From Apostichopus japonicus (lineage: Eukaryota; Echinodermata; Holothuroidea; Aspidochirotida; Stichopodidae): a DNA stretch of 64,000 nucleotides. The first letter of the stretch is position 1; each line of letters starts with the position of its first letter. The DNA lies in the NCBI RefSeq assembly GCF_037975245.1, contig NC_092580.1:30558001-30622000 (forward strand), read 5' to 3'. The notes under the pieces were generated by a model that saw only the letters and a list, made by a program, of their open reading frames with translations, was not told the DNA's origin and did no database searches. Both the position numbers and the translations under genes were made by a program. This document shows positions 35,318 through 46,862 of this stretch, one piece after another.

Positions 35318-38300
35318 AAAGGGTGATGAAGCTCTGACAAGAGGAAGGAAAAAGAATGGAGAAGTGGCTTTCGACGCGCAATGTAAACCTGTTAGTTTTC
35401 ATTGAATGAATGCATGGCATAGTCAACAGTCAGGCCATGTGATGCTTACACAAACAGTTAAAAGAATTGTCCTGACCATATTTTGAACAACAAATGAGTA
35501 ACAACGTGGATTTGTTTCTATGGGTTCTAGTTTTGAGTGGATTGTGATACAGTCTCTACTATGTATGTAATATCATGACATCATGGACATAGATACTGTA
35601 ATTTCTAATTGATTGTCTATTAACAATACTAGTACTGTATTATCCAGTGGGTCCTTTGAGGCAATTAACTAGGGGCCCAGTGGTCAAGGGGCTTTTGAGA
35701 TCCCTCCCCAGCAAAACATACCAACTTTCTAATTTTGAACTGTTCCTGCAAATGTCAAATGGGATGGGGTGGGGGGGCGGGGGGCAATTGGTTGGTGGGA
35801 GTGGAGCACATGGTGTCTTAGTGCTACAGGGGAGTTCATCTAGCACTGCACATCACTAAGATTCTCAACTTCTACATCAGTCTGTGGATGTGAACATTCA
35901 AAGTTGGCAGAGGAGGGTCCAGTTATGGAGGGATCAAGAGGGTTGAGGCCCACACTAAACTTTGAAGGGCAGTGGGAGATGTGACTTTGATTCGAAGGGG
36001 CAAACAACAAGATTGTCATCAGAATGCCTCGACAGAATTGACCCTCAGTGCATTTTGTACCACAAATTCCCCCATTTGAATATTTTTTTTTTCTCAACAA
36101 AACAGCCATTTTTAATTTACTATTGTGTTTTGATTTTTCATCTAAAACAGCCATTTATTTTGTCACGTTGTATTATTAATTTCTCGACAAGATGACTTTA
36201 CTAAATACACGAGCACTTTCTCACGACAAAAATAGCACAAAATTTAGAACAAAAGGATAACTTCTAATTATGAAAAGGGGGACCTTTTCACAGAAGTGGG
36301 TGGCTTAGCCCCTTTTCCGCCATCATTGTGTGTCGTTGGAATTAAGAAACAATTCACCCAATTGAACAGTAAACAAGGTTCATTACTATTTGTAACACTG
36401 TATTAAAGTGTTTGTACACTTAATGCTACTGAAAGACTGCCCTCATTTTTGTTAGTTTGTTCAGTGTCAAATCAAGTTCTCAAGTAATCATTTTACATTT
36501 GGATCATTGCAGCTTCAGGGAACACATAGTTATACAGCTCCTTTCTCCATATTGTATCCGCAGAATGACCCTCTAAACTTTGGTTGGAAAATTTCTCTTT
36601 GCACCCGCAACTCACAAAATTTCACATTTATGACTATTGAAAGTTCATAAGCTAAATCTTCATACTTTTCATATCAATGTTTTTGCCACAGATGATGAAC
36701 CTGGCTTTACATTCTAGCTTCAAGTTTACTTTTGTGTCAGTTTTTGGGGGACTTTTGGAGGTCAAATCTTTGCCCACATGAGTGATCACATGAATCCCAC
36801 ATCACAAACATAATGTCAATAGGAATATATCTACATTCAGACACATAAGTAAAGGCCCATGGCCAGGCTAGAGCACAGGAGGACTGTGCACCTTCGCCTT
36901 CCCACTCATGTGTGTCACCATCATGTCAGTTGCTGGGTGGGCCTACATAAGTATGCAATTTATAGGAAAAGAGCATGATACATGCCAAGTTGGAACCAAT
37001 GGAAATGTTTCTCTTATGTACTCCTTCTTTATGTCAAAGGCTCACCCTGTGGTCAGTAAAGCTTGTTTTAAATTTTCCATCACTTAAATACATGTCTACT
37101 GACACACCCTATTCATTTGGTACTTTACTATTCCATGAAGTGGCTGTATGAAACATTAGAGTGAAATAGTAAACCTGATGAATGGAGATTATATTCTGAA
37201 AACCTGACTTATTTGCAGTTAATTTGTATTTTGTATTTTTATTTTGTAAAGGGAAAGTTGCTAATGTAGGAAAGGGGATGAAACGATGGCAAGTGGGAGT
37301 TGATTTGTTGGTGTTTTTTGATTGAAATTACTAGTTTATGTAGTTAACAAGTAAGTGTTGTTAGGAAGTGGTCCAGAAGTAGTTTTGCATGAAACTTTGT
37401 AGAAAATTGGTAGAAAAAGAAAAGTAGTTAGGAAATTGTTTTTTTATTCTCTTGGCAGCTTTGTTTGCTTGTTTGTTCTTCTTCCTAAAAAGAACACTCA
37501 CAAAACTCTTTGCAAACAAAATGTTGAATGTTTTACTGTTTATGTTGTTCCAGATATGCATATTTATATGGATCATAGGAGGAATTTTATGTAATACATA
37601 TTCATTTCTAAGTTCATTTGAGCTCATATGGAAACCACTTAGTAGTTTAGTGACCTACTACACAGACGGTCTAAGAAAAACAAAAAACAGGGGTCTAAGA
37701 GAGGGCGCTATTCTTAAATACCTGATCACAGTAGCTACTGCCGAGTTTGTTTAGCAGGAACGAAGTACATAGCCTATGTTCTCTAACTGTATTCAAAACT
37801 TACGCCTATTTTGAGACAAAGAAGCCAAAAATCATGAAGACCATTGACCCCAAACTCCATCATCATCGTCCTGATGCCCATCAAATTAATAAATGGAGCT
37901 TGACCGTGACAAAAGAATTGTACATATATAATAATATATATGTAATAGAGATTTAAGGCAGATACTAGTGGATAGTCACTTGAAGTTACAGGCCAGATGT
38001 AATAACTGCTGAATATATTGTCAAGTCAATGCGGTAGAGAATTTAAAAAAAGTCCCTGTCACGAAACGGTCCGCTTCATGAGAGACTCGTGTCTTGTAAT
38101 TAGGGGGGGGGGGGGCTTCAGCGTTCCCAATACGTATGGCTAATGGTTATACGGACGTGGAACTTTATCATCATCCTCTGAACATCCAATTTTGGACTCT
38201 AAACGAAGTCGAATAAATAAATGGGGGCGTTTAAATATTAAAAAGTCAACCCAAAAAAAAAAAAAAAAATAGAAAGACGGAAGAAGCAAGTCAAGTGCCC

Positions 38301-38397
38301 ATTCAATGCCAGGAGTACATAGTGGCTGACCTCGCCAAGCTCGTTTTTACGAAAGATATTAAACTATGATAAGCGTATTCCTGGCCTTTGTTTAAAG
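35318..38397. other. Downstream of MRPS25; decayed repeat, no supported gene
   Basis: A stretch from about 35646 to 36320 has G-runs and a CAGTGGGTCC start that suggest a decayed transposon, but no matching end or TSD was found. ORFs here (including a hydrophobic one at 37452-37754) lack recognisable domains and sensible starts. A G-run is at 38103. Confidence 0.5.
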
Positions 38398-38730
38398 ATG
38401 AACGATAGTGATTTTTCAGCATCGACGAAAATATACGATTTTATTCAAGAGTATTCTAGTTGGTTTCCATATTACACATGTGAAAATTCAAGTCAATCCG
38501 ATGTTGGGAAAGGCTTAAAAAAAATTCCTAAGCTCGATGATTTTTTAAACAAAAATTGGGCTTTTCGCGAACAGCGATATGATGATCACGTGATCTACAG
38601 TGACATGTGACGTCATTATGATGATAACAAAGTGAGCTCGGCGTAGTGTACTTCAGCAGTGTGCACTTAGTGTGTAAGTTTAGTTGCAACCTACTCTATA
38701 TTGGACTCGACAAACAACGTAAACCACTAG

Positions 38731-39000
38731 CAAAATCCAAGAAATTTCGTTGTAGGGGGATGCAACAGAACGAATGTGGACTCTACAATCAGTTTTTTCA
38801 ATTTTCCAAGCGGAAAAAGTAGTGAGAGATATCGGAAACTCTGGATACGATTTGTGAGGAGAACCAGGAAAGACTTCATCGCACCAGGAGTTTCTCATGG
38901 CAAGAATGTGAAAGTTTGTTCTGCCCACTTCACAGAAGATGATTCTCGGGCCCAATTGAAATTTGCATGTGGCAAGGTCACTAAAGTAATAAAAGTTTGA
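38731..39000 (+). pseudogene. THAP-type zinc-finger domain fragment
   Basis: The reading frame runs from after a stop at 38728 to the stop at 38998-39000. It shows GGCNRTN, ISFFNFPSGK (THAP Phe-Pro motif), YRKLWIRFVRRTRKDF (conserved Trp) and VCSAHFTEDD (Cys-x2-His-Phe), in THAP order and spacing. THAP domains are C2CH DNA-binding modules of host transcription factors and P-type transposases. The first zinc-ligand Cys is not in this frame; a TGT codon sits a few bases upstream in another frame, suggesting a small indel. The frame ends soon after the domain, so it is either a first exon or a broken copy. No transposase core is visible before the transposon at 39190. Confidence 0.55.
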
Positions 39001-39189
39001 AAGATTGATGCTTTTATGCCGCATTATTTATATATATCCCGATAAATGCAACAGTAAGTGTTGGAACTGGAAGACATGTCAGACGTGAACAACCTAATGA
39101 CTATGTGAGGAGAGAATCCACGTGCAAATTTCAATTGGGGCATGGACGTCGCTTAGGCAGAGTTTTTTGGGGCAGAGATGTGTTCATAC

Positions 39190-40099
39190 CATGGGCGTCA
39201 GCAGGTTTCAGAAAGTGAGGGGGACACTATACTATCTAAGCGGAGCGCCACCATTAGTTGGCGCGTAGCGTACCAGAAAATTTTGGGTACATAAGACCCC
39301 CTAGATCGCAGGAGACGGCCTTCCTGAGTCGTTTTTAGTTACATCAGAACCAGATCTGTGAGGAGAAATTTTGTCTCACAAAACTAAATTCCGACAGAAA
39401 GTACTGGTAGAAAGATGCCGTTCTGACACCAAGGGAGACGAATTACACAGCGTCCATCTCAAACGAAATATTGAAAAAGTGGCGCCGTCACCTCCGGGAT
39501 GAGTGGAGTGGTATATATAATACATGCATGTAGGTGCGAGATGTCAGTTGTTATGTGCCCAGGTACTTTAAGAATAATAATCAGAAAAAGGCACCGCGCG
39601 CAGAGCGTGTGTAGCGCCTAGCCGGCACTCAACAATAAAGATCTACCATATCCGGCGAATACATGTAGCCTTAATTACTTAACCCCAACACCCCTATTCG
39701 TCCGTCCAGTCCAAGGGACTGGAGGTAGTGATATGAACATAGTAACTCATCACCATCTACCTGTATGGCTTACCTAATCCCTTGGAACCCATACAAACAA
39801 CATGTGTGCAAGATTCAATACACTTTCGAATGGTCTCCCCCCCCCCCCCCCCGAACGAATTAAATGGGCAGATTTAGGATATTGGGAGAATGGGAGATAA
39901 ATGACGGTGCAAGTGATAGATAGCAGGGGCCCAGGCAGTCCAGATTTCTTGACCTTAAATAGAAAATCGCGCATATGCATGTGATTTTTTTTAATAACTA
40001 CTCTGAAAAGTGGGTGGGACAAATGATATGATATCCCCTCCACTTTTGAAAGTGGGGGGGACATGTCCCCCCCCCGTCCCCCACCTGTTGACGCCCATG
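39190..40099 (+). mobile_element. Non-autonomous transposon (CATGGGCGTCAGCAGG ends)
   Basis: Inverted ends CATGGGCGTCAGCAGGT and ACCTGTTGACGCCCATG match 16/17. The flanks are a perfect 8-bp duplication GTTCATAC (39182-39189 and 40100-40107). It carries the shared hairpin module at 39231-39273 and C/G-runs near the right end. 910 bp, non-coding. Confidence 0.82.
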
Positions 40100-40107
40100 G
40101 TTCATAC

Positions 40108-41346
40108 CCTCCAAACCACTTTAAATGTAATATGAATAGGAAATGTGTGTATGCTCGAGCGAAACAAAACATCGTGTAAGTATTACTTACGGTAGCGCAC
40201 ACTGTCACTTATGTTTGCACAGTGTGAAAGTACCGTTTGCGGACCTACGTGATGTTGGGCTAGAATACGATTCCTCCTGAAGCCCAAACCACGAGGCATG
40301 CATGTGAATAAACGCAATAGGCATTGCATGTAGTGAGAAAATTGTTCGAGCTAGACTAACAACTCGATTGAGTTCAAATGCGGTTGTATTTCAAGCTCAA
40401 TGAAACCTTCCTGTTTGATTTAATGACGCACGGAACAAGGAACGCTTATGTTTTACAGTAGGCCTAGTGCATACAAGCGAATCTACTTTGTTTAGAACTT
40501 TGGATTTTCTTTCGGATGTTATACTAATCTACGTTTGAGACTATCATCATTATTGTTATTGTGCCAGTTTGACTGGTAAGTGAGCACATTCATACATCAC
40601 TCTGTATAAAACCCGCCAAAAACGTGATCTTGGGAGATTTACGTTACTTTGGGTCAGCTTGCGAGTTACCTCTTCGGATATTGGGGAATCGTTGCGAAAT
40701 CGCCGCAAATTTCGTAAAAAAAAACTTGTAAACACGTGGTGAAGAAATCAAGAAACACTATGATATTCATTATCTATTTATGTCTTGAACATTACGCCGG
40801 AAAATAACAGTTATGCTGACACGAAATGCACGCACAGCTCCGTACTGAACAGTTCACAACAGAAAAGATCATCACAGTGACGTCCTTCACTGACCTGAGG
40901 GCTGTTCAAGGTCGTTGCAGTCAGAGCCGTCTCTATATACGGCTCTGGTTGCAGTGTTTGCAAATTCCTAAATTACGGAGGCGAAAAACGATGTTTTAAT
41001 TCCCTTTTTAATAACTTTCCGGTGTGCTATTTGGAAAATTAAAAAAATTTGTTGCTTGGTAACATATAAACTACCTTATATAGAAAATAAGAGATTTTTT
41101 TCTGTCACTATCGTTCTACTTTAATACGGACTACGGGTGTACTTTTGACGTGTTCCACAAATCTGTTGGGCACGTACCCAGAGCCCTGGATGGTAACTTA
41201 ACTTACGAGGGTCCATTCTCTTCACCGTAATGTTTTGCATTGTGGAAGTGGTTGATCCAATTATATCTCCCATAACATGCGATGCGTTGTGTTTGGCAAA
41301 TCATCGTGGAAGTTCTTCGAAAGGCTACCTGTCGTGTACCATTGCG
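40108..41346. other. Non-coding stretch
   Basis: No gene supported. A small foldback CAGAGCCGT...ACGGCTCTG (40922-40947) is flanked by direct GTTGCAG repeats (40914-40920 and 40949-40955 approximately). Confidence 0.45.
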
Positions 41347-41354
41347 GTTTCATC

Positions 41355-41727
41355 CAGTGGCGTAGGAAGGTACTTTTGAGTGGGGGGGCTGAAGACTGAT
41401 GGCCGGCCTGGGGGAGGGGTTTAAGGGGAGGGGGTGTCCCCCTCCCCTTTGGAATTTTTTGCATTTCCAGGTGGCCTCAGATGCAATTTGGTGCAATATA
41501 GCACACTTCAACACCCACTCCATTTTGTAAACTTAATTTTGTATTTTCACCTGACCTTAGATGCAATTTGGTGCTCCAAATGAGATTTTTTTCTCATTTG
41601 GAAATGAAAAAGGGGTTTTCTGACTTGCGAAGCGGGGGGGCGGAATGATACTTCCGCCCCTCCACATTTTTCACTGGGGGGGCTGGCGCCCCCCCCCCCC
41701 CCCAGCCCCCCGGTTCCTACGCCCTTG
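41355..41727 (+). mobile_element. Small non-autonomous hAT-like transposon (CAGTGGCGTAGGA ends)
   Basis: Ends CAGTGGCGTAGGA (41355) and TTCCTACGCCCTTG (ending 41727) are imperfect inverted repeats. The perfect 8-bp TSD is GTTTCATC (41347-41354 and 41728-41735). G- and C-runs are subterminal. 373 bp, non-coding. Confidence 0.8.
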
Positions 41728-41826
41728 GTTTCATCAAAATATGCATACCGATCGTGTTGATACCTCAGTGCTTAGAACTTTGCCATCAGGTGTGGTCGCA
41801 CTCTTGAGGTGAGTAACATGCCTAAC

Positions 41827-42060
41827 CAGGCGCGTATCCAGGGGGGGGGGGTGTTGGGGCGCGCGCCCCCGGGTAAGAAAAAGAGGAGAGAAAAAAGAGA
41901 AGAAAAAAGGGGAAAACAGATTGGGAGAAAGAGAAGGAAGGAGAGAAAGGAAGGGAAAAGAAAAGAAGAAAGAGAGAAAAGGGAGAAAAGGAGCGAGTAG
42001 AAGATAAACGCCAAGACACCGGGAAGAGAGAGGAACACTTTTTATGGAAGGGCCATAGAC
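41827..42060 (+). mobile_element. CAGGCGCGTATCC-type element with polypurine core
   Basis: Starts CAGGCGCGTATCCAGG followed by G-run and GCGCGCCCCCGGG. A nearly pure purine tract (about 41875-42000) ends in CACCGGGAAGAGAGAGGAAC. The inverted relative at about 51650-51877 has the same order. The right boundary is uncertain. Confidence 0.65.
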
Positions 42061-42180
42061 GGATCAAACTTGTTACGAATGATGGGTGTGGCTGTGGGGC
42101 GCTGAAAACAGCTCCCACGTAGGAAGTCATCTCCCTCCCCCCCCCCTCCACCACCACACACACACATACAAAATCAACGT

Positions 42181-42230
42181 TTAGAGCTCAAATGGTGCAT
42201 TCTGTGGCATATTTATACTGTAAATAACGC
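42181..42230 (-). repeat. Dispersed ATGCCCCAGAATGC block
   Basis: Minus-strand copy (TATAAATATGCCACAGAATG, then CACCATTTGAGC) of the block at about 12888 and 26137. Its function is unknown. Confidence 0.6.
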
Positions 42231-42320
42231 AAAAATTAGTTCTAAATGAAAAGGTTGTGCTAATAAATACTTTCGAATTTTCGTTTTTGGATTGACTGAC
42301 GATGGAGGTGGGGCTTTGGC

Positions 42321-43199
42321 CATAGGCGTGCGGGACCATTTCAGTTTGGGGGGAGGGCAGAAATTGTTTGCCCGAAAGTTCCCGTGACACTATCTAAGCG
42401 GAGCGCCACCATCGGTTGGCGCTTAGCGTACAAGAACTTTTTTGGCCAAAAAATGCCTCTCAGATTGCCGGAAACGGCACTTCTGAGGCCTTGCAAGTTG
42501 CATCTAAACATTCTTTATTTTATAATCTCACGTTTTAGAAATTTAAACTTCCCCAAAAATTTGGTAAATTAGAAGAAGGAAAAATGGTAACATCACTTTG
42601 AAGGGGAAAAAATAGGACAGTATATTTTTTAAGCTCCTATTTAGTTACCGTATTTATTATTTTAACACAGTAGTCAGCTACCTCCAGAAAAACATACATT
42701 GTTCAACGACACGTAGGCGGTATAATGTCGCTGTGTCGGGTGAGACTGCAATTTGTCTCACAAAAAAGTATAAAATATAACAAAGAATATGATAAACCTG
42801 TACTTCTAGGCTTGTAGGCACTCCCCCCCCCCCCACCACCCATGAAAAAGAAAATGTTTCTTATATACACTCATGTCGGGGATGTCCAGGTAAACAGTTG
42901 ACTAGTTATAATAAAAATTGATCGTGCAAAAAGCGTGGTAGCCCAGATGAGCTGCGCTTACTGTGGTGTTACACGCAAATATTCGGGCATCATGATGCTA
43001 AATAAAGACAACCATGGAATTTTAGGGCAAAAATTTGAAAAAGATTCGGTCAAGCTACTGCATATATATATATATATTTATATTTTTTTCTCCTCTTAGG
43101 CTGCCCGAATTTTTCAGGACTTTTGCCCGAATTTCTTGTCCTCTGGAAATTGGGGGGGCAGTCTGCCCCCCCTGCCCCCCCCCGCCTAGTACGCCTATA
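42321..43199 (+). mobile_element. Non-autonomous transposon (CATAGGCGTGCGG ends)
   Basis: Left end CATAGGCG and right end CGCCTAT(A). Flanks GCTTTGGC (42313-42320) and GCGTTGGC (43200-43207) agree 7/8. It holds the hairpin module at 42389-42431 and CCCGAATTT phrases near the right end, as in F1 relatives. 879 bp, no ORF. Confidence 0.7.
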
Positions 43200-43207
43200 G
43201 CGTTGGC

Positions 43208-44028
43208 CCCGCCTACCTTTTGCTGATATGTATTAATATTTCTTAATATCAATTTATGTACATGTTTACATGTGGTACCTCACTTTACGGTACGCCATCG
43301 TGATCACGTGGTTACAGTCTCAATATATAGGTCAGAGGGTATTGGGGTTGAAAGTGGATCAAGTCTTTCCCAGGGTCTAACTTGAGAGGCTTTTCTAAAG
43401 AAGTACATGGCAGTGCGGATGGTAGTGTACATAAGTGGCGCATAAATGGATATCCCTTTCGGCATTTTGACTGGTCATCTGTGATCATGCAACCGTGTTG
43501 AATTCGTGGTACTACACTGTAGTAAGACTACACTGGAGTAAGCTGTTTATCCCCCCCCCCCCCCCTTTTTTAACATGCAAATTTGTGGCATAAATTATAG
43601 GAGACACAAATCCATCCATCATTATTGGTCTTTGTGATCGAGATAACTGTTATGAACACATTGCATAAACAGTTCAGACAAATTGTAATTCCATTGTTGG
43701 GATATGTTACAGACTAAATGTTCTTTAACGCAAGACTATATTGAGCTTCAATGTGACATCAATTAACACACACATGTGATTCAATTCTTTATATATTTTC
43801 TTTATTTATTACAATGTTTATTTTCTGTAATGGCGATGCCAAAAATATACCAAAGTTCTGAATATGACCTAATGAATGCACTGACATATAAGCTCAAGGT
43901 GGTAGTTGGATTCTTTGCAAAAATTAAGATCCACGATCAATCATGTTATTTCGATACGTACTTGAACGTATATAAAGAATGTACATAGTTATTAAACCAA
44001 ACTGCCAATCTTGAAGTTTCATTATGTA
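43208..44028. other. Non-coding stretch
   Basis: C-run at about 43551-43565. No supported gene or element. Confidence 0.45.
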
Positions 44029-44544
44029 TGGGCTACCAGGGGCGTCAATCCGATTTGAAACGTGGGGGGGACGTAATCGATTCAAATATTTCGGCCGTAA
44101 GTACTATCTAAGCGGAGCGCCACCATCAGTTGGCGCGCAGCGTACCAAGAAAATTTCAGATTTCAATACCTGCCAGATCGCTGGAGATGGCACTTGCCAG
44201 GCTGGATAGCAGCCATCTAGTTGCGTGATTTAGGGTGAAAATAGCAAATTCGTCACTCAGGAAATCTGCAATAAAGTTCATGCGACCTTCATTTTTGGTG
44301 GATTATTTCTTTTATTAATGATTCCAATTGACATGAACATTAGAACCCAGTGCAAGTTGACAAATAATGCGGCGAACTGGAACCCCAACCCCATTTTGCC
44401 ATATGTTTTAGGATAGAATACCTCTCAATTGTTCGAACCCATGACAACTAACAATCTGTGAATAAATTTACTTCGAAATGGGCACATTATATTGCACCAA
44501 GTCGGTCAAGGAATGACCCCAGGGCCTCAGATATAGGCCTATAG

Positions 44545-44814
44545 CAGGGGTGGGCTACCTTTTTGAATGAATGGGCCAGATTTTAGAAGCGACAAATTGA
44601 CAGGGCCGCACCTAACCAACGACCTGTGTGTACTAATCTGTATTCACAGAAACATAATGTCAATGCAGTCCAATTGATAATTAATGGTGATAATAGACCT
44701 ACCTGACAGCATCATAAGTGCAGATAAATTCTAGGCAGCTAGTTCGTTTTTGTGATGATGTAAATATCACTGGCGGGCAGTATGTGGCCCGCGGGCCGTA
44801 GTCGCCCACCCCAC
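44545..44814 (+). mobile_element. Charlie-like hAT MITE, decayed
   Basis: Starts CAGGGGTGGGCTACCTTTTT and ends GGCCGTAGTCGCCCACCCCA, the typical outward pattern of Charlie-type hATs. No TSD could be read, and the last bases are mutated. Confidence 0.65.
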
Positions 44815-45325
44815 GAGAATTCATTTCTATGAAATTTGAAACAAGGATGGCAAGAAAACCACTTTAATTATGTTTTCAGGACCTCACACATGCGCATGTA
44901 TCGTAAGACTTAAATTGGGTCCCATGTGAGTGGTGGCTAAAGTGATGAAGGCATCCAAATTAATCAGTGGTTGTTCGTTGGAGTACTCACGCAAGTTACC
45001 TCGGTTGCTAGGTGGATCTGCATTTGGTAATCGGTAGAATTCTGGTCGGAGCATACTATGTAACCACCGTGTACCCAGGAACGTAGCTAAGGCCTGATGA
45101 TTGAGAGGGGGGGGGGGGGGGGAGAGCGTGTAGTGGCTGAAAATCCAACTGGATGGGTTTTGGAGCCAGAAAATTCCGACTGCTGATTTGTACACCCGCC
45201 CCCACCCTCGCGCTACTCGTCTACGATACGGTCAGTGTCAGACACCCAATCGTAACTGCACTTTTGTTCTGAACTTTTTTTCGATACATTTGTACCCACT
45301 GGCACTAATTTCACAAGTTTATTAG

Positions 45326-45694
45326 CCCCCCCCCCCCCCCCCCAACCAAATATTTTTGTGAAATTTCGGGCAAAATGCTGATAATTTTTCAGGCACCTAC
45401 TGAAAGAAAGATAATTTGCAATGTGTTTTTCAGTAGCAAAATTTATATTATTATTACCATTAATATTTTAACGACTTCCAAATAACTCTAACCAATATGG
45501 AAGGGTAATAAGACGGAAATGATCGTATGCTATTTGCATGCGATTTAAAAATCGATGCATGACTATATGATATGCACATTAACATGTGGAACGCGCGCGT
45601 AGCGCGCGAAAAATTTTGGTTATATTTTTTGGGCAAGTCGTTACAACCCCCCCCCCCCCCCCCCCCCAATCAAATTGGGCTCCTACGCCTATGA
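45326..45694 (-). mobile_element. F1 element fragment, inverted
   Basis: Read on the - strand it starts CATAGGCGTAGGAGCCC, then a G-run, then AACGACTTGCCC as in 2015-2100. The other end stops at a C-run (45326-45345) without the terminal repeat. Confidence 0.75.
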
Positions 45695-45900
45695 CGGTAG
45701 TTCTGTTAGGCATTTTTTGATTGGAGTATTCAAAATCATACGAAGTTTTGCACGGTGGAGTATAAGGATCGCGAGATACAATTGCTCAAAGTGGCAAGGA
45801 AAACGTGGTAAATATGACAGATTCAAGGTCAATTTTGACCGAAATTTTTCAATTTTTAGGTCACAATCACAGGAATAAATGAATAGGCCTAGATAAACTA

Positions 45901-45935
45901 GAGTGCGACAGTCGGAAATTCCGACTGTCGCACTC
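45901..45935. repeat. Perfect 35-bp palindrome
   Basis: Arms GAGTGCGACAGTCGGAA and its exact reverse complement flank a single central A. No mismatches. Confidence 0.95.
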
Positions 45936-46862
45936 CAAATTTTCAAACTAACGTCAGTTTTACTAAGTTTGGGGTGAGACACCCCCACACCCCACAACCC
46001 CCTCTAGCGACGTCCCTGCGTGTACCCAGTGTTCTCACTGTGAAGTAAACTCCGTTTCACTCAACAACAAGGTAACATGGAATGCGCTGCCACGGAATAT
46101 GCTCCCTATTTCATTTCCCCAATATTAGGGAACGGGCACCGTCTTTGAAACACCATCTACAACTAAACAACAACTATGTACAAGCTTTGGCTCTAGCTAT
46201 GAAGTGCTGTCTCTTATGACAATGACGGAGCGCACTATTTTTCTACTGGAATCGCCCGAAGATGCGGCGTCTGTAATCCGAGGAACCAACGAACTTCTCT
46301 GCTAACTCCTCAGGCTTCAACTGGGCTAGACGTCCGCGGTGAATATGGCACACCATCACATGGTTCAGCCTATGCTGAGTCATGGTGCTCCGTAGCCTTG
46401 TCTTCAAACGCCTCAAAGCACTAAAAGATCACTCGGCTCCCGTCGAACTGGCGGAGGAGACGAGGAGCAACCACAAGAGAGCTTCGACTTCACCAGACAT
46501 AGCCCGTACCGCTGGATTCATCGACTTGAATATTTGTCTATTCCCTTCAACCGACAACAACTGGAACTGGCCTCGAAAGAAAGGCAGACTAAGCTTAAGA
46601 TTGTCGGAGAGCTCAGGGTACCAACTCACGAGATATGGGTGGAATCCTCCATTCAGCAACATTGAGTGATATTCGATGATATGAATCCTGAGATGTGTAA
46701 GCCCGAACCTAATAGAGCCACATCATTACTCTTTTTCCAAATGTGTGTGTGGAGGGGGGGGGGGGGGGGGACATTTGATATTGTTTCCACCACCCATCGA
46801 AATGTTGGGGGGACGTGTCCCCCCGTCCCCCCCCCCCCTGGATTGACGCCCATGTGGGCTAC

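Larger units (their letters stand above)
45076..46018 (+). mobile_element. Non-autonomous hAT-like transposon (CAGGAACGTAGC ends), nested
   Basis: Left end CAGGAACGTAGCTAAGG and right end CCTCTAGCGACGTCCCTG are imperfect inverted repeats. The perfect 8-bp TSD is CGTGTACC (45068-45075 and 46019-46026). Contains an inverted F1 fragment (45326-45694) and a 35-bp palindrome (45901-45935). Confidence 0.78.
44037..46854 (+). mobile_element. Non-autonomous transposon (CAGGGGCGTCAATCC ends) with nested elements
   Basis: Ends CAGGGGCGTCAATCC (44037) and GGATTGACGCCCATG (ending 46854) are flanked by a perfect 8-bp duplication TGGGCTAC (44029-44036 and 46855-46862). The hairpin module is at 44103-44145. 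Nested inside are a Charlie-like hAT fragment (44545-44814) and another transposon (45076-46018). Confidence 0.82.

Noticed and set aside
35646-36320. Complete hAT-like transposon
   Set aside because: A CAGTGG-type start and G-runs are present, but no matching end or target duplication was found.
37452-37754. Hydrophobic 100-codon ORF
   Set aside because: It is AT-rich with no ATG at its start, and its hydrophobicity is explained by T-rich codons.
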